A DNA stretch of 64,000 nucleotides from Diphasiastrum complanatum (GCA_029204225.1 CM055093.1:5806933-5870932); one strand, 5' to 3'; shown: positions 1-10,410, counted from the stretch's first letter. Notes: generated by a model not told the origin, from the sequence alone. Translations and numbers: made by a program.

Positions 1-882
1 GTGAGGACTGCAGCTTCAGTCATGCACCTTCACAATCAACTGCAATCAATACGGTGGAATGGCAAACAGTTCGATCAGCACGTTGAGAAGATCAGAACGA
101 TCTTTGCTCAACTCGCTGCATCAAGACAAGAGCACCAGGTCCTAGAACCACAGCAGCTGATGTACTTCATGAAATCTCTACTGACGTCCTATCAGCCACT
201 GAGAATGCTCATATTGAGTCTACCAGATATGACATTTGACAAAGCAGTCAGTCTTGTCACTGATGAGAGACTGATGAGAGACGAAGGAGAGGGAAGCAGT
301 GATCAAGAAAAGGCTCTCTTCACGAAAGGCAAGAAGAAGAACAAAAGCAAGCCAAGATTTGAGAAGACGAAGTCCTCGAATCAACAATCTTCTTCTTGCG
401 ATCACTGCCACAAACCAGGCCATACAGCCAACAAATGCTGGTTCAATCTAGCAATACCTTACATGCACTGCAAGAAAAAAGGGCATTCTGCATACGACTG
501 CAGATTCAACCCAAAAAGAAAAAACAAAGCTGAAAAGGCAAACATTGCAGAATCATCTAAAGATGCAGAAAGAGGTGATGAAGCTTTCATGATACTCGAC
601 GAAGCTTCGACAAGCTACTCCGAACATGACTACGATGTGGTCATCGATTCAGGAGCAACATCTCACATAACCTGCAACAAGAAGATCTTGATCAACTTTC
701 GCGAACTAAAAAATGACGAAGCGGTGATTCTAGGCGATGGAAGCAGACATGATGTCAAAGGCATCGACTCTCTAGAGCTACAAACACTGTCAGGCCAAGT
801 AGAGCTGCCAGGAGCACTCTATGTGCCCTCACTCAGAAAAGATCTGCTATCTGCCTCCAAGATAGCAAATCTAGGCATTTGA
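1..882 (+). pseudogene. copia gag C-terminus, zinc knuckle and aspartic protease (C1a)
   Basis: The open frame begins upstream of the window. The gag part contains one complete CX2CX4HX4C zinc knuckle (CDHCHKPGHTANKC, about residues 134-147) and a second, damaged one (MHCKKKGHSAYDC), whose first Cys is lost. These would bind the element RNA during packaging. The retropepsin active site is VIDSGATSHI (about residues 214-223), followed by the usual copia stretch ending LLSASKI. The frame stops at TGA 880-882, and translation continues in the same frame beyond it, so this is a nonsense mutation and not the end of the domain. Neighbour: integrase immediately downstream. Confidence 0.9.
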
Positions 883-885
883 GTT

Positions 886-2046
886 TTGTTTGATGGCAAC
901 ACTTGTTGTATGATCGAGAAGTCGATAAACAAGTTGCTGACGATCGGATGCAGAGAAGGAAACCTCTACCAGGCCAAAATAATCAGCAACTCTGATAGCA
1001 TATTAAATGCTTCAGAAAATGAAGATCAGCTCTGGCATAGGAGATTGTATCATCTGAACATACGGAGCTCGTACGACATGAGCACAAAGGACATTGTCAC
1101 AGGTCTCAAAATATCAAGGCTTGAGACTGAGTTCTGTGAAGCTTGTCAAAAAGGCAAGCAACATCGGAGTCCATTTACACACGAAGGAAGAAGAGCCAAG
1201 GAAGTTCTTGAGCTTGTCCACTCTAATGTGTGTGGACCGATGAAAACAGATTCGCTCTCAAGTTCGAAATATTTTCTAATGTTCATAGATGATTACAGTC
1301 GAATGACCACGATCTACTACTTGAAGAAGAAATCCGAAGTATTTGATTCTTTCAAGAAGTTCGTGGCATTCGCAAAGTGACACACCTCGAAGAAGATACA
1401 GAACCTTAGATCTGACAATGGAGGTGAATACAAAAGCATAGAATTCTCAAGATTCTGCGAAGAACAGGGGATCGAACACCAGTTCACTCCTGCATACACA
1501 CCAGAATACAACGGTGTGACATCAAGAAAAAACAGAACGCTAGTCGAAGGAGCCAGATGCATGATGGCACAGGCTCAATTGCCAGGCCAATTCCGGGTCG
1601 AAGTAATAGCTGCAGCAGTACATCTACAGAACAGATCAACAACGACAAAGCTGGAGAACGAAACATCGTACGAGATGTGGACAGGCAGAAAGCCTGATCT
1701 GTCATACGCACGAGTGTTTGGATGTGCAGCATACAAGCACATTTCAAAAGAAAAGAGAAGCAAGCTCAAATCTGAGCAAACAATCATGGTCGGCTACTCG
1801 AACGGAACACATATGTACAGACTCTACGATCCAACCACGAAGAAGGTTGTTTCGAACAGAGATGTGAAGTTCAACGAGTCCACATTCCCTGGACTGAAAG
1901 ACGAAAGAGGCCATGAGATCTTCACACTGCTGCCTATTCAAGAGGGAGATCGAGGACAGTCATCAAATCAGCATGCAGGACCCCATACTCCAGAGCAGCA
2001 GGAAGCAAAGGATCAATCCCACGAACAAGAAATGTTCGAGCAGTGA
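886..2046 (+). pseudogene. copia integrase (C1a)
   Basis: The GAG-pre-integrase and HHCC zinc-binding region is visible (LWHRRLYHLN then CEACQKGKQ). It is followed by the catalytic core with the first Asp in FIDDYSR (about 1288) and the second in LRSDNGGEY (about 1411). The third catalytic residue should be the Glu of NGVAERKNR, but the frame here reads NGVTSRKNR with Ser at 1522-1524, so the DDE triad is broken. Stops interrupt the same frame at 1378 (TGA) and 2044 (TGA). The latter is CGA in the sister copy C1c. The copia C-terminal region (VFGCAAYKH, RLYDPTTKKVVSNRDVKF) is intact. Confidence 0.9.
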
Positions 2047-2950
2047 CGAAACGAACCTCGAAGGTCAACAAGACAAAGAAGACCTCCAGACCGCTATTCT
2101 GACAATCGTCAATGGAGCGAAGACATGCAGTTCGAGTACTGCAGCTTCACAGAAGAGCCAACTACATACCAAGAAACTATCCAGAGTCCAGAGGGAGAAT
2201 TCTGGAAACAGGCAATGTTAGAAGAGATGGAGTCGATGAGGCGAAACGAGGCATGGACATTAGAGCCACTGCCAGAAAACAGAAAAGTAGTTGACTACAA
2301 ATGGGTGTACAAGAAGAAGCTGAAATCAGATGGCTCCATTGGCCACTACAAAGCAAGGCTTGTCACGAAGGGCTACATGCAGAGATATGGTGTTGACTAT
2401 TTTGACACATATTCGCCCATGGTCAAGATGACAAGCATAAGGCTGCTCCTTGCATACGCCACACAGTACAATCTGAAAATTCACCAGATTGATGTGAAAA
2501 CAGTCTTTCTCCATGGAGATCTAGAGGAGAAAATTTTCATGAAGCAACCTGAAGGCTATGAAGACCCTGACAACAGATAATATGTCTGTCGATTGCAAAG
2601 ATGCATCTACGGTCTAAAACAGGCATCACGAGCCTAGTACAGAAAACTTGATGGTCTTCTAAAGTCTCTAGACTTCAATCCTACTCAACCAGACTGTAAT
2701 GTCTAGATCAAAAGAGTAGGAAAGGATTTTGTGATACTGACCATTTTCATGGATGATTCGCTGATGATAGAAAATTCCTTGATGTTAATCAAGGACACGA
2801 AGAGTCAGATTTTTGAAAACTATGAGATCACAGATCTTGGAGAAGCAACAAAATGCCTAGGGCTGGAGATCAGAAGAGATCAAACAAATGGCGAAATGCA
2901 CTTAAGTCAGTCAGAATACGCCAGAAAAGTGTTGAAGCAGTACCACATGA
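2047..2950 (+). pseudogene. copia reverse transcriptase, 3' truncated (C1a)
   Basis: RVT_2-type polymerase. Visible motifs are EAWTLEPLPENRKVVDYKWV, YKARLVTKGY, the catalytic first Asp region IHQIDVKT (about 2488), YGLKQASRA and the polymerase box FMDDSL (normally VDDSL). Stops at 2578 (TAA, CAA in C1c), 2635 (TAG, TGG in C1c) and 2704 (TAG, TAC in C1c) interrupt the frame. The coding text ends at LKQYHM around 2949, where gypsy sequence on the opposite strand begins, so RNase H is absent. Confidence 0.9.
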
Positions 2951-4114
2951 TCCACCTTCCTGATCATTACCATAGCTCCATTGCTCAACACTTCCGTAAG
3001 GTTCTGGTTCCATCAAATTGGCAGGAGGAGCGGAGTGTTTTGGTGGGGCAGGCAAAGCTAGACGATTCGGGTATCCAAGAGTAGATTGTCGTAGTCTTGC
3101 TGCTGGATTGCCTCCATAATGTGGATTTTGATATCCCATCTGGGCATACCGTTGCTGAATTATCCGAGGGTTGAAGTTGCAAAAGGCAGTCTCATGGTCA
3201 GGTGAATTACACAGATGGCAAACACTGATTTCCATTCATTTTTTCAATTGAGGACACTTGTTCATTGTGTGATTTCCTGTACAAATAGAACACCAGACAT
3301 TTTCCCTGATAGGAAAAGTCTTTGCAAACTTCTCAGGTTCCTTGTTCGCTTCTCCGTGGAAATTTTCCAATGCTTTGATCTTCTCATCAAATTGCAACTG
3401 CAACTTTTCCATCTGTTTCTGCTGGGTCTTCCCAAGTTTCTCGAACTCATTGAGCATCATTTCTGCAGTAGCATTGGCATTCGTTGATGCAATAGTGGTG
3501 GACGTCATAGTAGTCTGCCCTGCTGTATAAGGCAACATACTGACATTCGGCTTATCATCTGAATCTTCATCCTCCTCCCGAATTACATCGTCCATCGCAT
3601 TTTGCAAAAGTGCATATTCATTATGGCATTTCAGTTCACGTTTGATCCGTTTAGGCAGACCTGACAAAAATCACATAATCATGGCATTTTTATTAATCAG
3701 CTCAGACTCACATTCAGATCTAAGACGTTTCACCCTTTTGATGTAATCTCGAACCATTTCTCGCTTTCCCGTTTTAATTTTACTTAAAAGTAGGAAAGGG
3801 TCTTCCATAAACTTTCGCGGTTTGAACCGTGTGATAAGGGCTCGTTTAACAACCTCCCAATTTGTAGGCTCAGTTTCATCTTGGTTATAGTACCAATCTT
3901 GTGCTGCATCTCTTAAGGCCATAGGAAACAGCTTAAGTTTATCTTGAGGATAGATCTCACCATAGACCTCACAGGATTCAGCATAGATCTGAAGAAATCT
4001 AACTGGATCTGTTAATCCATTATATTTGGGAAGATCCAATCGGGGTGCTCTTCTAACAATAATTGGATTAACCTCTTGTGGAGCACCTCCAGGAGCAGCT
4101 CCAAGGGCAGCCAT
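2950..4114 (-). pseudogene. gypsy gag (G1a), with two nonsense codons
   Basis: ATG at 4112-4114 begins a gag whose N-terminal third is a typical plant retrotransposon gag domain (DLPKYNGLTDPVRF, AAQDWYYNQDE, ALITRFKPRKF, RDYIKRVKRLRSE). TGA at 3671-3673 replaces TGG of G1b, and TGA at 3236-3238 replaces CGA. All three pieces are in one frame. Zinc knuckles visible are CSICTGNHTMNKC (CX2CX3HX4C) and CHLCNSPDHETAFC (CX2CX4HX4C). The two further knuckles seen in G1b are lost with the truncation. The sequence runs into C1a at SYGNDQEGG. Confidence 0.88.
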
Positions 4115-5308
4115 CTTACAAACTTAGATCAAATCGATAATGTGATTGGATATAGATATATCTCAGATTAGATCTGCTAGCTCTATTCCACTTTTCAAGA
4201 ATTTGATTCTATATGATGAAAAACTACCCAAAATTCGATCAATCGATACTTCTCAAAAATGATAAATCTCTCAGAGTCTAATTCAAAATATATCAGATTT
4301 GATCCAAATTTTGACAGAGACTTGATCTGGAAAATCATAAACTAAAAATAGGTCTGGCGAAGGTTCTCTAGGCGAAGGTTGTCTCTGCGAAGGTTCAACA
4401 GTGCTAGTTTGGGATAAAAACTCTCTGAACACTTTTTTGGCAATTTCTTGGGAAATAACCTTCGCCGACTTCTCAGATGGAAGGTCTGACACATATAAAA
4501 TTATGGACAACCGGACGAAGGTTTCTGACACAAGAAAACACAGTTTTTGTAATCTTACGAGGGTAAAAATCAAGATTTTTTGTGATTTGATCAAGATTAA
4601 TCTTCGCCGAACTCAAAGATAGTAGTTTACTATAAATAGAATATTTTGGAAAGTCGACGAAGGTACTGGCGAATGATCAAGAGTAATACTGGCAATTTTG
4701 CAAAAAAGTGACATTTTTGGCAAAAATATGACAATATGAAAACTGATCCTCTGAAAACCTTTCTATTTTTGGTAGTATTCTTCGCCGACCTGGCTGTAGA
4801 TAGATCTGACTCACATCTAAGCATAGTGAATTGGGCGAAGGTTCTTTTTCTGTATTGTTTAGGATTTTAATAATTTTTGGTGTTTTTTGGTGGTTTTTCT
4901 GATGTTTCTAGAAATCTGCTGGGAATTAATCTTCGCCCTTCAAACTGAAGGTTTTGTAAACAAAACCGAAGGTGTTTGCAACTCGGCGAGGTTTCCTTAA
5001 AGAGTAAAAAGTTCTGAGCTCTGATGACGCTTTTGGCCTCTTTTTGACCAAATTTGACAGATTGACCGATTTTTGTTATTTTCTCTGATATCTCAGATCC
5101 AAATGAATCTTAAGATTGGTGCTCTGAATAGCTTTCCCTATTTAATAATCAGATTAGATTTCAAACAAGCAAATCCACTCAAATCTAGCAAAATCAATCC
5201 CAAACTAACCCTATAATGCAGTTTTAACACTATTCATGCCACAACAAGATGCCTAATGCAAGCTAACCATCAACCAAAACATGCTGCAAACTGAAAAATT
5301 GGCGTAGC
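4115..5308 (-). other. gypsy 5' leader of G1a with iterated TTCGCC motifs
   Basis: About 1.2 kb of untranslated leader lies between primer site and gag. It has no long reading frame. Between about 4356 and 5000 a short motif of the form AACCTTCGCCGA / GGCGAAGGTT occurs about ten times in both orientations, for example at 4371-4380, 4457-4468 and 4601-4610. Opposite-facing copies could pair as RNA hairpins. The 4115-4740 part is shared with 20393-21017 of G1b. Confidence 0.75.
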
Positions 5309-5326
5309 TCCCCGACAACGATGCCA
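5309..5326 (-). other. primer binding site, Asp-tRNA type (G1a)
   Basis: The minus strand reads TGGCATCGTTGTCGGGGA, four bases inside the LTR. It matches the 3' end of plant Asp tRNA (usual primer site TGGCGCCGTTGCCGGGGA) at all but three positions. Those differences are transitions, except that GC to AT changes in the CpG-containing part are the obvious decay route. Asp priming is typical of Athila/Tat-type plant gypsy elements. Confidence 0.78.
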
Positions 5327-5330
5327 AAAT

Positions 5331-6072
5331 TGTAGTGGGTTTCTTTCCTTGCCTAACCTGAATCCAAGATCGAGTCAATCTAGCATCAAAGAGACGGAGT
5401 TAGTTGTCATGCTAGGTTCGTTCCCATGAGAGCGATAGTATAGTTCAGATTTCAACATGAATGGAGGATCTAACACTAACATCCATTAACACTAAGCATT
5501 AACACTACATCCATTAACCCTAATCCAACAACAATGATAGAAACTTACTCTTTTCTCTCTCCCTTTATCTCTCACAAAAAACATAAGAAATAGCAATCCC
5601 ATTAATGATCAAATCCAACAATTAGCAAAAATCCAAAGAAAGCATGAGAAATGGAGGAGAAGAGAGGAAGAGCAAGGACATTCATAAATCCATTTCTAAA
5701 GAGAACCAATCTGCTTTATTGAAATGAGGAAATGAACATGAGGAACAACTCGAGTTGGTCCCTTTTATAGTAGAGAGGAGGACCCTGACCTCTGAATCCT
5801 ATTGGTCCAGTCTTGCCTCTCTTTTTATTCAAATTTAAAAAAGTGTGGGAACCATCAAAATTGGAGGGAAACCCAACTTAACTCAATAACTTGACATTTA
5901 GGCCCTGCGACATTAAAAGTCCCGCAAAAAGGCCTAAAGTCCTTTTATTAACATTCTAATTAATCAAATAACTATGTGGTCATCGGGTTGGACTTACACA
6001 CGCAGGGTGCCAAATTCCTCTCACTTATTAACTAGGGTTAAGGTGGCCTTGGGGTCTGTAAACCCTCCAACA
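5331..6072 (-). repeat. G1a 5' LTR, 742 bp
   Basis: It begins TGTTGGAGGG and ends CCACTACA on the minus strand, with TGT/ACA termini. It carries a TATA box (CTATAAAAGGG, about 5765) and an AATAAA about 50 bp further on, as expected for the U3/R boundary. It is closely similar to the LTR at 26007-26764 and to the fragment at 59733-59926. The minus-strand 5' neighbour (6073 onward) is unrelated sequence. Confidence 0.88.
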
Positions 6073-6198
6073 GAGTCTCTTTGGATTGCCCATTTGCCTT
6101 CTTAGTTTTGTCTTTTTGTCTTTGGTTTTGTGACCTTGGGTGGTGATCTTGCTCATGTTGTTGCTGGCAATCTGGCTGCACCAGTGGATGCCTGCAAA

Positions 6199-6235
<37 letters not shown>

Positions 6236-7189
6236 ATAAAAAAATCTGTTAGTGGGGGTGTTGTTGCTAGTATTTGGCATGCTCAATGTTGGATCATCGT
6301 TTGGAACACGCAGTTGAATCACGTTGAGCATTTAGTTTGACTGAAGGTGATGACTGAATATCGACTAAAGATTTGTTACAATCTTGCTGCAGTTGAACAT
6401 TGCGAATCAACTCTAAAGTGATACGGATTTCTCAAATTTGCAATATGCACAACCAGTCCTAAACTCGCTATAAGGTGATCTGGAGATAGATAAATGAATA
6501 AAAAATTCCTTCGAGAGATACTCAACAATTATAACTCACGTGTAATGGCTATTTCTCATGCAGAAATCAATCTCACAAAAAAAAAAAAGGATAAAGAGGA
6601 ACAAGAAAATATACCAACGGTACAGAGAGTTGATTATTGTATGGCACTTGTCGAACAATTATTTTTAATAATTTATTCATCAACATTGAGAATTCACCTC
6701 GTGAATTACAATTTCCACAATGAGTTAGAGTAATGAAAAGACTCGGACATGTCCTTGTCAAAAACAAGGGAAGATTGGTGACACTAAATCTACTATCATT
6801 GATAGTAGAGATTGTAAGATATGGCTTGAAAGGCATAGGAGCAGATACTATTCCCATTAGTATCATCCGGATAATGAGATTCATAAAGTGAATCTCTTTT
6901 AGATTTCCGATTCTCAGATTCATTTTGTTATAGCCAGTTGTTGGAAATCGCATCAGAAAGTGGAAAGACATATAGATTTGAGGTTGCAGGAATGCAGAGA
7001 AAATGTCAATGCCCTGGAGAGGTTGCTCTTGTCTAGGAATAGTAGCAGATGACAGAATATTCGTCTTGCAATAACTCATTTCATATAACGTCTATGTTCG
7101 ACTATCGATCTAGTTAATCTCGTGGTAATGTACAAGTTTGCAAGGAACTTCTCGATTGAGCAACAAGTTTAGCGGGTGGTTGCTATGGT
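6073..7189. other. intergenic stretch, nothing recognised
   Basis: This stretch contains a (CT)16 microsatellite and an A-run near 6576. It also contains one 168-codon open frame on the minus strand (6573-7079) whose composition (Ile/Leu/Phe-rich, no motif) does not look like a known protein. No transposon protein similarity is visible here. Confidence 0.5.
6203..6234. repeat. (CT)16 microsatellite
   Basis: Uninterrupted CT dinucleotide run of 32 bases. Confidence 0.97.
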
Positions 7190-8040
7190 GCTCGTGTTGT
7201 GTTGTCGTGAGGATCCTAACCGGATTTGTAACGGACGTGGCGGGCAGGTAGGATCTTATTAGGTTGTCTTGGACAGTCTTTGAAACTGTGTTTTCTAACA
7301 CAGTCGGGGCACTCGGCATGGTACTTTGTTTTGACCATACAATCAGCCGTAAAGTGGCGTGCTTCACTGCAGATGAAGGATTTGTTGTTCATTGGCCCTT
7401 GCGCAATCACATAGCCATCTTGTATGGCTAGGACTTTTGGATTTTCTGGATGGTGTTCGTGATAAGGCATGGAATGTCCAGATTGGTATGTTTGTTCTTC
7501 GTATCGTTGCATGGAATTGACTTGAATAGGTTGATATGAAGGGCAATCATCTGCAGGATGCGTAGCCCGACAGTGTGGGCACCAAATGTTTTTTCGTCTA
7601 GGAGGTACATGTGCAGGGGGTAGCTGACTTCAGGGTATTCCAAAACTCATTGGTGAGTTTCTCCATTTGTTGTTGATGTTGCTAATTCAGCAACTCCAAC
7701 TGTGATTTCCAAAGCTGATCTCGAGTATCCTCGTTCAGCTTCGATTCATGGACAGTAGCACGATGTGCTTTACTTTCCTTGGATTCGTCAACATCGGATC
7801 CTTCGTCTTCTTCTCGGATGGCATCAGACAAAGCTAACTTTAAGCTCATATATTTATCATTAGATCGAAGCTCACGGCTAATCCATCTTGGAAGTCCGAC
7901 TAAGAACCAAATGATGATGAGCATCCGTTCGGTGGACTATTCGTATACTTGGCTTTTTAAGCATTTAAAATGCTCGATATAGTCTCGTACGTGTTCGAAT
8001 TCATCTTTTGCCATCAATTTGACACCATGTCACAGAGTGC
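7190..8040 (-). pseudogene. diverged gypsy gag fragment
   Basis: The minus strand reads a gag related to, but clearly distinct from, G1 and G2. It has HVRDYIEHFK then IIWFLVGLPRWISRELRSND and an acidic DAIREEDEGSDVDE segment. These align with the G1 segment RDYIKRVKR...FLSGLPKWIRREL...DAIREENEDSDD. Downstream are three knuckle-like motifs: CPHCRATHPADDC (CX2CX3HX4C), a damaged ICSEARHFTADC, and CPDCVRKHSFKDC (CX2CX3HX4C). Several frameshifts and stops are present. Neither pol nor LTR accompanies it. It represents a third gypsy lineage with the same unusual knuckle spacing. Confidence 0.8.
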
Positions 8041-8174
8041 ATTGCGGCTCACAAAGCAACAACAAAAATTGTTGAAGGAATGCAATGGTGAGGATTGTAG
8101 CATTGCACTAGTGTAATGGTGTAGGGAGTGCACCTCACAACATATACAGCCTTACAACTCACACCAGGATCCGC

Positions 8175-8582
8175 TTATTTTTAGCACCCTGACGGGTGCT
8201 GGCACGCGTTAGGGTGCGCCAGTTTTTTTTTTGAAAAACTGGTTGCCCAGGTGCCATGTGTCGGGCAACCAATATTTTTATCCCATAATCTTTTCTATGG
8301 GATTACGCACAGTGAGTATATAACTAAACTTCTCTATAACTTGCATGTGTGTGGGCGTGAAGGTGCTCGGCACCTGCCCGGCGCCCACCACCTGCATGCG
8401 CTGCCTAGTGCCCCACGCAGGCTGCCCGGCGCCCACCCGCACTGCCCGGCGCCACACAGGCTGCCTGCCTCACCCACCTGGGAAATTTTGCAGGCACGCG
8501 CCCAATGGACCCAGGGCGCAGGCTGGCGCACCTTGATGCTTGCCAGCACCGCGCCCTTGACCGTCAAGGGTGCTAAAATTAT
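8175..8582. mobile_element. MITE-like element with imperfect terminal inverted repeats
   Basis: The ends read TTTTAGCACCCTGACGG (8179 on) and, on the opposite strand from 8578, TTTTAGCACCCTTGACGG. The match resumes as GGTGCTGGCA...GGTGCGCCAG, giving about 45 bp of imperfect terminal repeat. TTAT flanks both sides (8175-8178 and 8579-8582), a candidate 4-bp target duplication (or 3-bp TTA). Inside are three hairpins in a row (CCAGTTTTT/AAAAACTGG, GGTTGCCC/GGGCAACC, ATCCCATA/TATGGGAT) and a GC-rich block of repeated CTGCCCGGCGCCCAC. No transposase is encoded. The superfamily is not assigned. Confidence 0.6.
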
Positions 8583-9004
8583 GTGGAACCCTCACACCAA
8601 GTGAGAAACAAGCTCGTAAGACGATGTCACTATGCAAGTTAATGAAAGTCAAAGCTTTCCTCACCTTCTTGTCAAACACTTTGATGTCCGCTTCATTTGG
8701 TGGTGTCTTGATAAATTTGGTGGTGTCTTGCTGTTGACACTCAACAATCCTACGTGTACACGTGCTCAGATGGACAACATGGCTTTTCAGACACTAGGCG
8801 AGAGAATCTTATGCTTGTTGTGGTCAACAATGTAGTGGATTGATTGATACATTGTTGAACGTTGGGCTCGAGCGGTGTCACGAATTTCCTGGCGCTTCCT
8901 CAGCGATCATTCTAGAACTTCTTGAAAACAATATAGAATGGAATTTGCATATAGTTCAACTACTGCACCGACTGGTGCCCACCATCCCTCGAAGCTGATG
9001 TAGA
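8583..9004. other. GST upstream region
   Basis: Unique sequence upstream of the GST gene. It contains a 20-bp tandem repeat at about 8695-8734 (unit TTTGGTGGTGTCTTG plus spacer, twice). No other regulatory site can be claimed. Confidence 0.45.
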
Positions 9005-9016
9005 TATATATATATA
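9005..9016 (+). promoter_or_regulatory. TATA box of the GST gene
   Basis: TATATATATATA lies about 150 bp upstream of the GST start codon, at a spacing that would give a 5' UTR of about 120 bases. It is the only TATA-like run near the gene. Confidence 0.55.
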
Positions 9017-9164
9017 GTGGCCCTCCTATGAGTTTACTCAGTTCATTGATAGTTTGTTATTCAGTGTAGCAGAAGCAGCAGCAGAATTGGGTTTACTGAG
9101 TAGATTTTAGTAGTCATCGGCGGTGTAATTTAGTGTGGGAATTAGGTGAAGAAGAAGAGAGCTC

Positions 9165-10351
9165 ATGGCAGCTATCAAGGTGATCGGAATTCCTATGTCA
9201 AGCTGCACTCAGAGAGTGCTAGTGGTGCTGATTGAGAAAGGAGCTGAGTATGTAGTACAGCCACTGGATGTGATGAAGGGTGCTCACAAGAAGCCCGAGC
9301 ACCTCGCAATTCAGGTTGGTTATTTGAACATTGTGTAAATTCATTTTTGCCCGCCGGAGTCGGAACATTCTGCGTTCTATGTTGCATATATATATGTAGA
9401 CTCTGGGCAAAGATTGCATATTCACTAGGATTGTTACTTTATCTAATGCCAATTTTTTTTCGTGTTGGTGGTTTCAGCCATTTGGACAGATGCCAGTGAT
9501 TGAAGACGGCAAATTCACACTTTTTGGTTGGTTGTCTATCCTCTGTACTTCTATTAATACTTAATAGGAATTTTGTAGCACCCAGAATTTGTTACTTTTC
9601 TTTTGATAGCTGTGATGAGGCTTTGTGTGACCTCGCACGAAAGCCTGAATTGTAAGCCACAATTATATCAATAAGTCACAATGTGCTTATTGAACTCATC
9701 CAGACGAAGGCTGAGATAAAACGATAAGCTAGGGAAAGTTTTGGCTTTCAGTCTAGTAAACTATGTATCAACTGCTCATTAGAGCTCCAAAGCAAAATAT
9801 TGATTGTGGACGGGAAGGAGTTCAGGCGTAGCAGCATTGACAAGTAACAGTAGCTTGCACATTATTTTGTTCAGCGCTTATTATGAACTTGCTTGAACGC
9901 AGAATCTCGAGCTATCGTCAGATATGTGGCAGAAAAGTATAAAGGACAAGGACCATCGCTGTACGGAAAAACTTTACACGAGAAGGCGATAGTGGAGCAG
10001 TGGCTAGCGGTGGAGATAGAGGAGTTCAATGCGCCCATAACTGATGCAGTGGTTCAGCTTGTGCTAGGACCCAAATTCAGAGGACTCCCAACCGATGAAG
10101 CCATCGTTTCATCTTCATTGGAGAAGCTGGAAAAAGTGTTGGATGTCTACGAAGCGCATCTTGCCAAAAGCAAGTTCCTGGCAGGAGACTTTCTAAGCAT
10201 AGCAGATCTTGTCCATCTTCCATTCCTCTTCTTGCTAGTAGACGTGGCAAAAAGAGGCGAGGTGGTCACCTCAAGAAAGCATGTGCACAAATGGTATGAG
10301 ACCCTTTCATCTCTGCCTTCATGGAAGAAGGTGCTCTCGCTATCTGCGTGA
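9165..10351 (+). CDS. GSTF: phi-class glutathione S-transferase (three exons)
   Basis: Conjugates glutathione to electrophiles or reduces peroxides in the cytosol. Exons by splice signals: 9165-9314, 9478-9526, 9903-10351 (648 nt, 215 residues). Introns of 163 and 376 bp have GT...AG ends, and the second splits the Glu codon of ESRAI. The N-terminal thioredoxin-like domain (about 1-75) has Ser12 in IPMSSCTQRV, the position of the phi catalytic Ser, then PFGQMPVIEDG and ESRAI, which contact glutathione. The alpha-helical C-terminal domain has FLAGDFLSIADL and ends PSWKKVLSLSA. Length and the two intron positions fit the phi class, and no stop or frameshift is seen. ATG 9165 is chosen because MAAIKVIG matches the family start. 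It is the only intact host gene in the window. The GST class is certain; the substrate cannot be told. Confidence 0.95.
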
Positions 10352-10404
10352 GTTCTGATTACTTAATCTACAGCGATGCGGCCAGCTAGTTGCCAAACTT
10401 AAAC

Positions 10405-10410
10405 AATAAA
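10405..10410 (+). other. candidate polyadenylation signal of the GST gene
   Basis: AATAAA 54 bases after the GST stop codon. A second AATAAA is at 10545-10550. Confidence 0.5.

Larger units (their letters stand above)
1..2951 (+). mobile_element. Ty1/copia element C1a, truncated at both ends
   Basis: The copia order gag zinc knuckle - protease - integrase - reverse transcriptase is read in one frame (frame 1), broken only by nonsense codons at 880, 1378, 2044, 2578, 2635 and 2704. The left end lies outside the window. The right end stops inside the RT/RNase H boundary at about 2949 and passes straight into a gypsy element on the other strand, so no RNase H or LTR is present. It is the same family as C1b and C1c: the RT, the linker before RT and the integrase C-terminus align codon by codon. 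Non-functional. Confidence 0.93.
2949..6072 (-). mobile_element. Ty3/gypsy element G1a, 5' part (LTR, primer site, leader, gag)
   Basis: Reading the minus strand there is a complete LTR (6072-5331), a tRNA primer site (5326-5309), a leader of about 1.2 kb and gag, cut off at about 2949 by the junction with C1a. Protease, RT and integrase are missing. The sequence is closely similar to G1b on the plus strand (20.4-26.8 kb), which supplies the missing parts of the family. The 5' LTR edge is TGTTGG at 6072 and the 3' edge is CTACA at 5331. Confidence 0.9.

Noticed and set aside
6573-7079. 168-codon minus-strand frame
   Set aside because: No motif, no homologous copy in the window and no coding context; may be chance in AT-rich DNA.
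8251-8604. 117-codon plus-strand frame and overlapping minus-strand frames
   Set aside because: They lie within the GC-rich core of the MITE-like element and reflect composition only.
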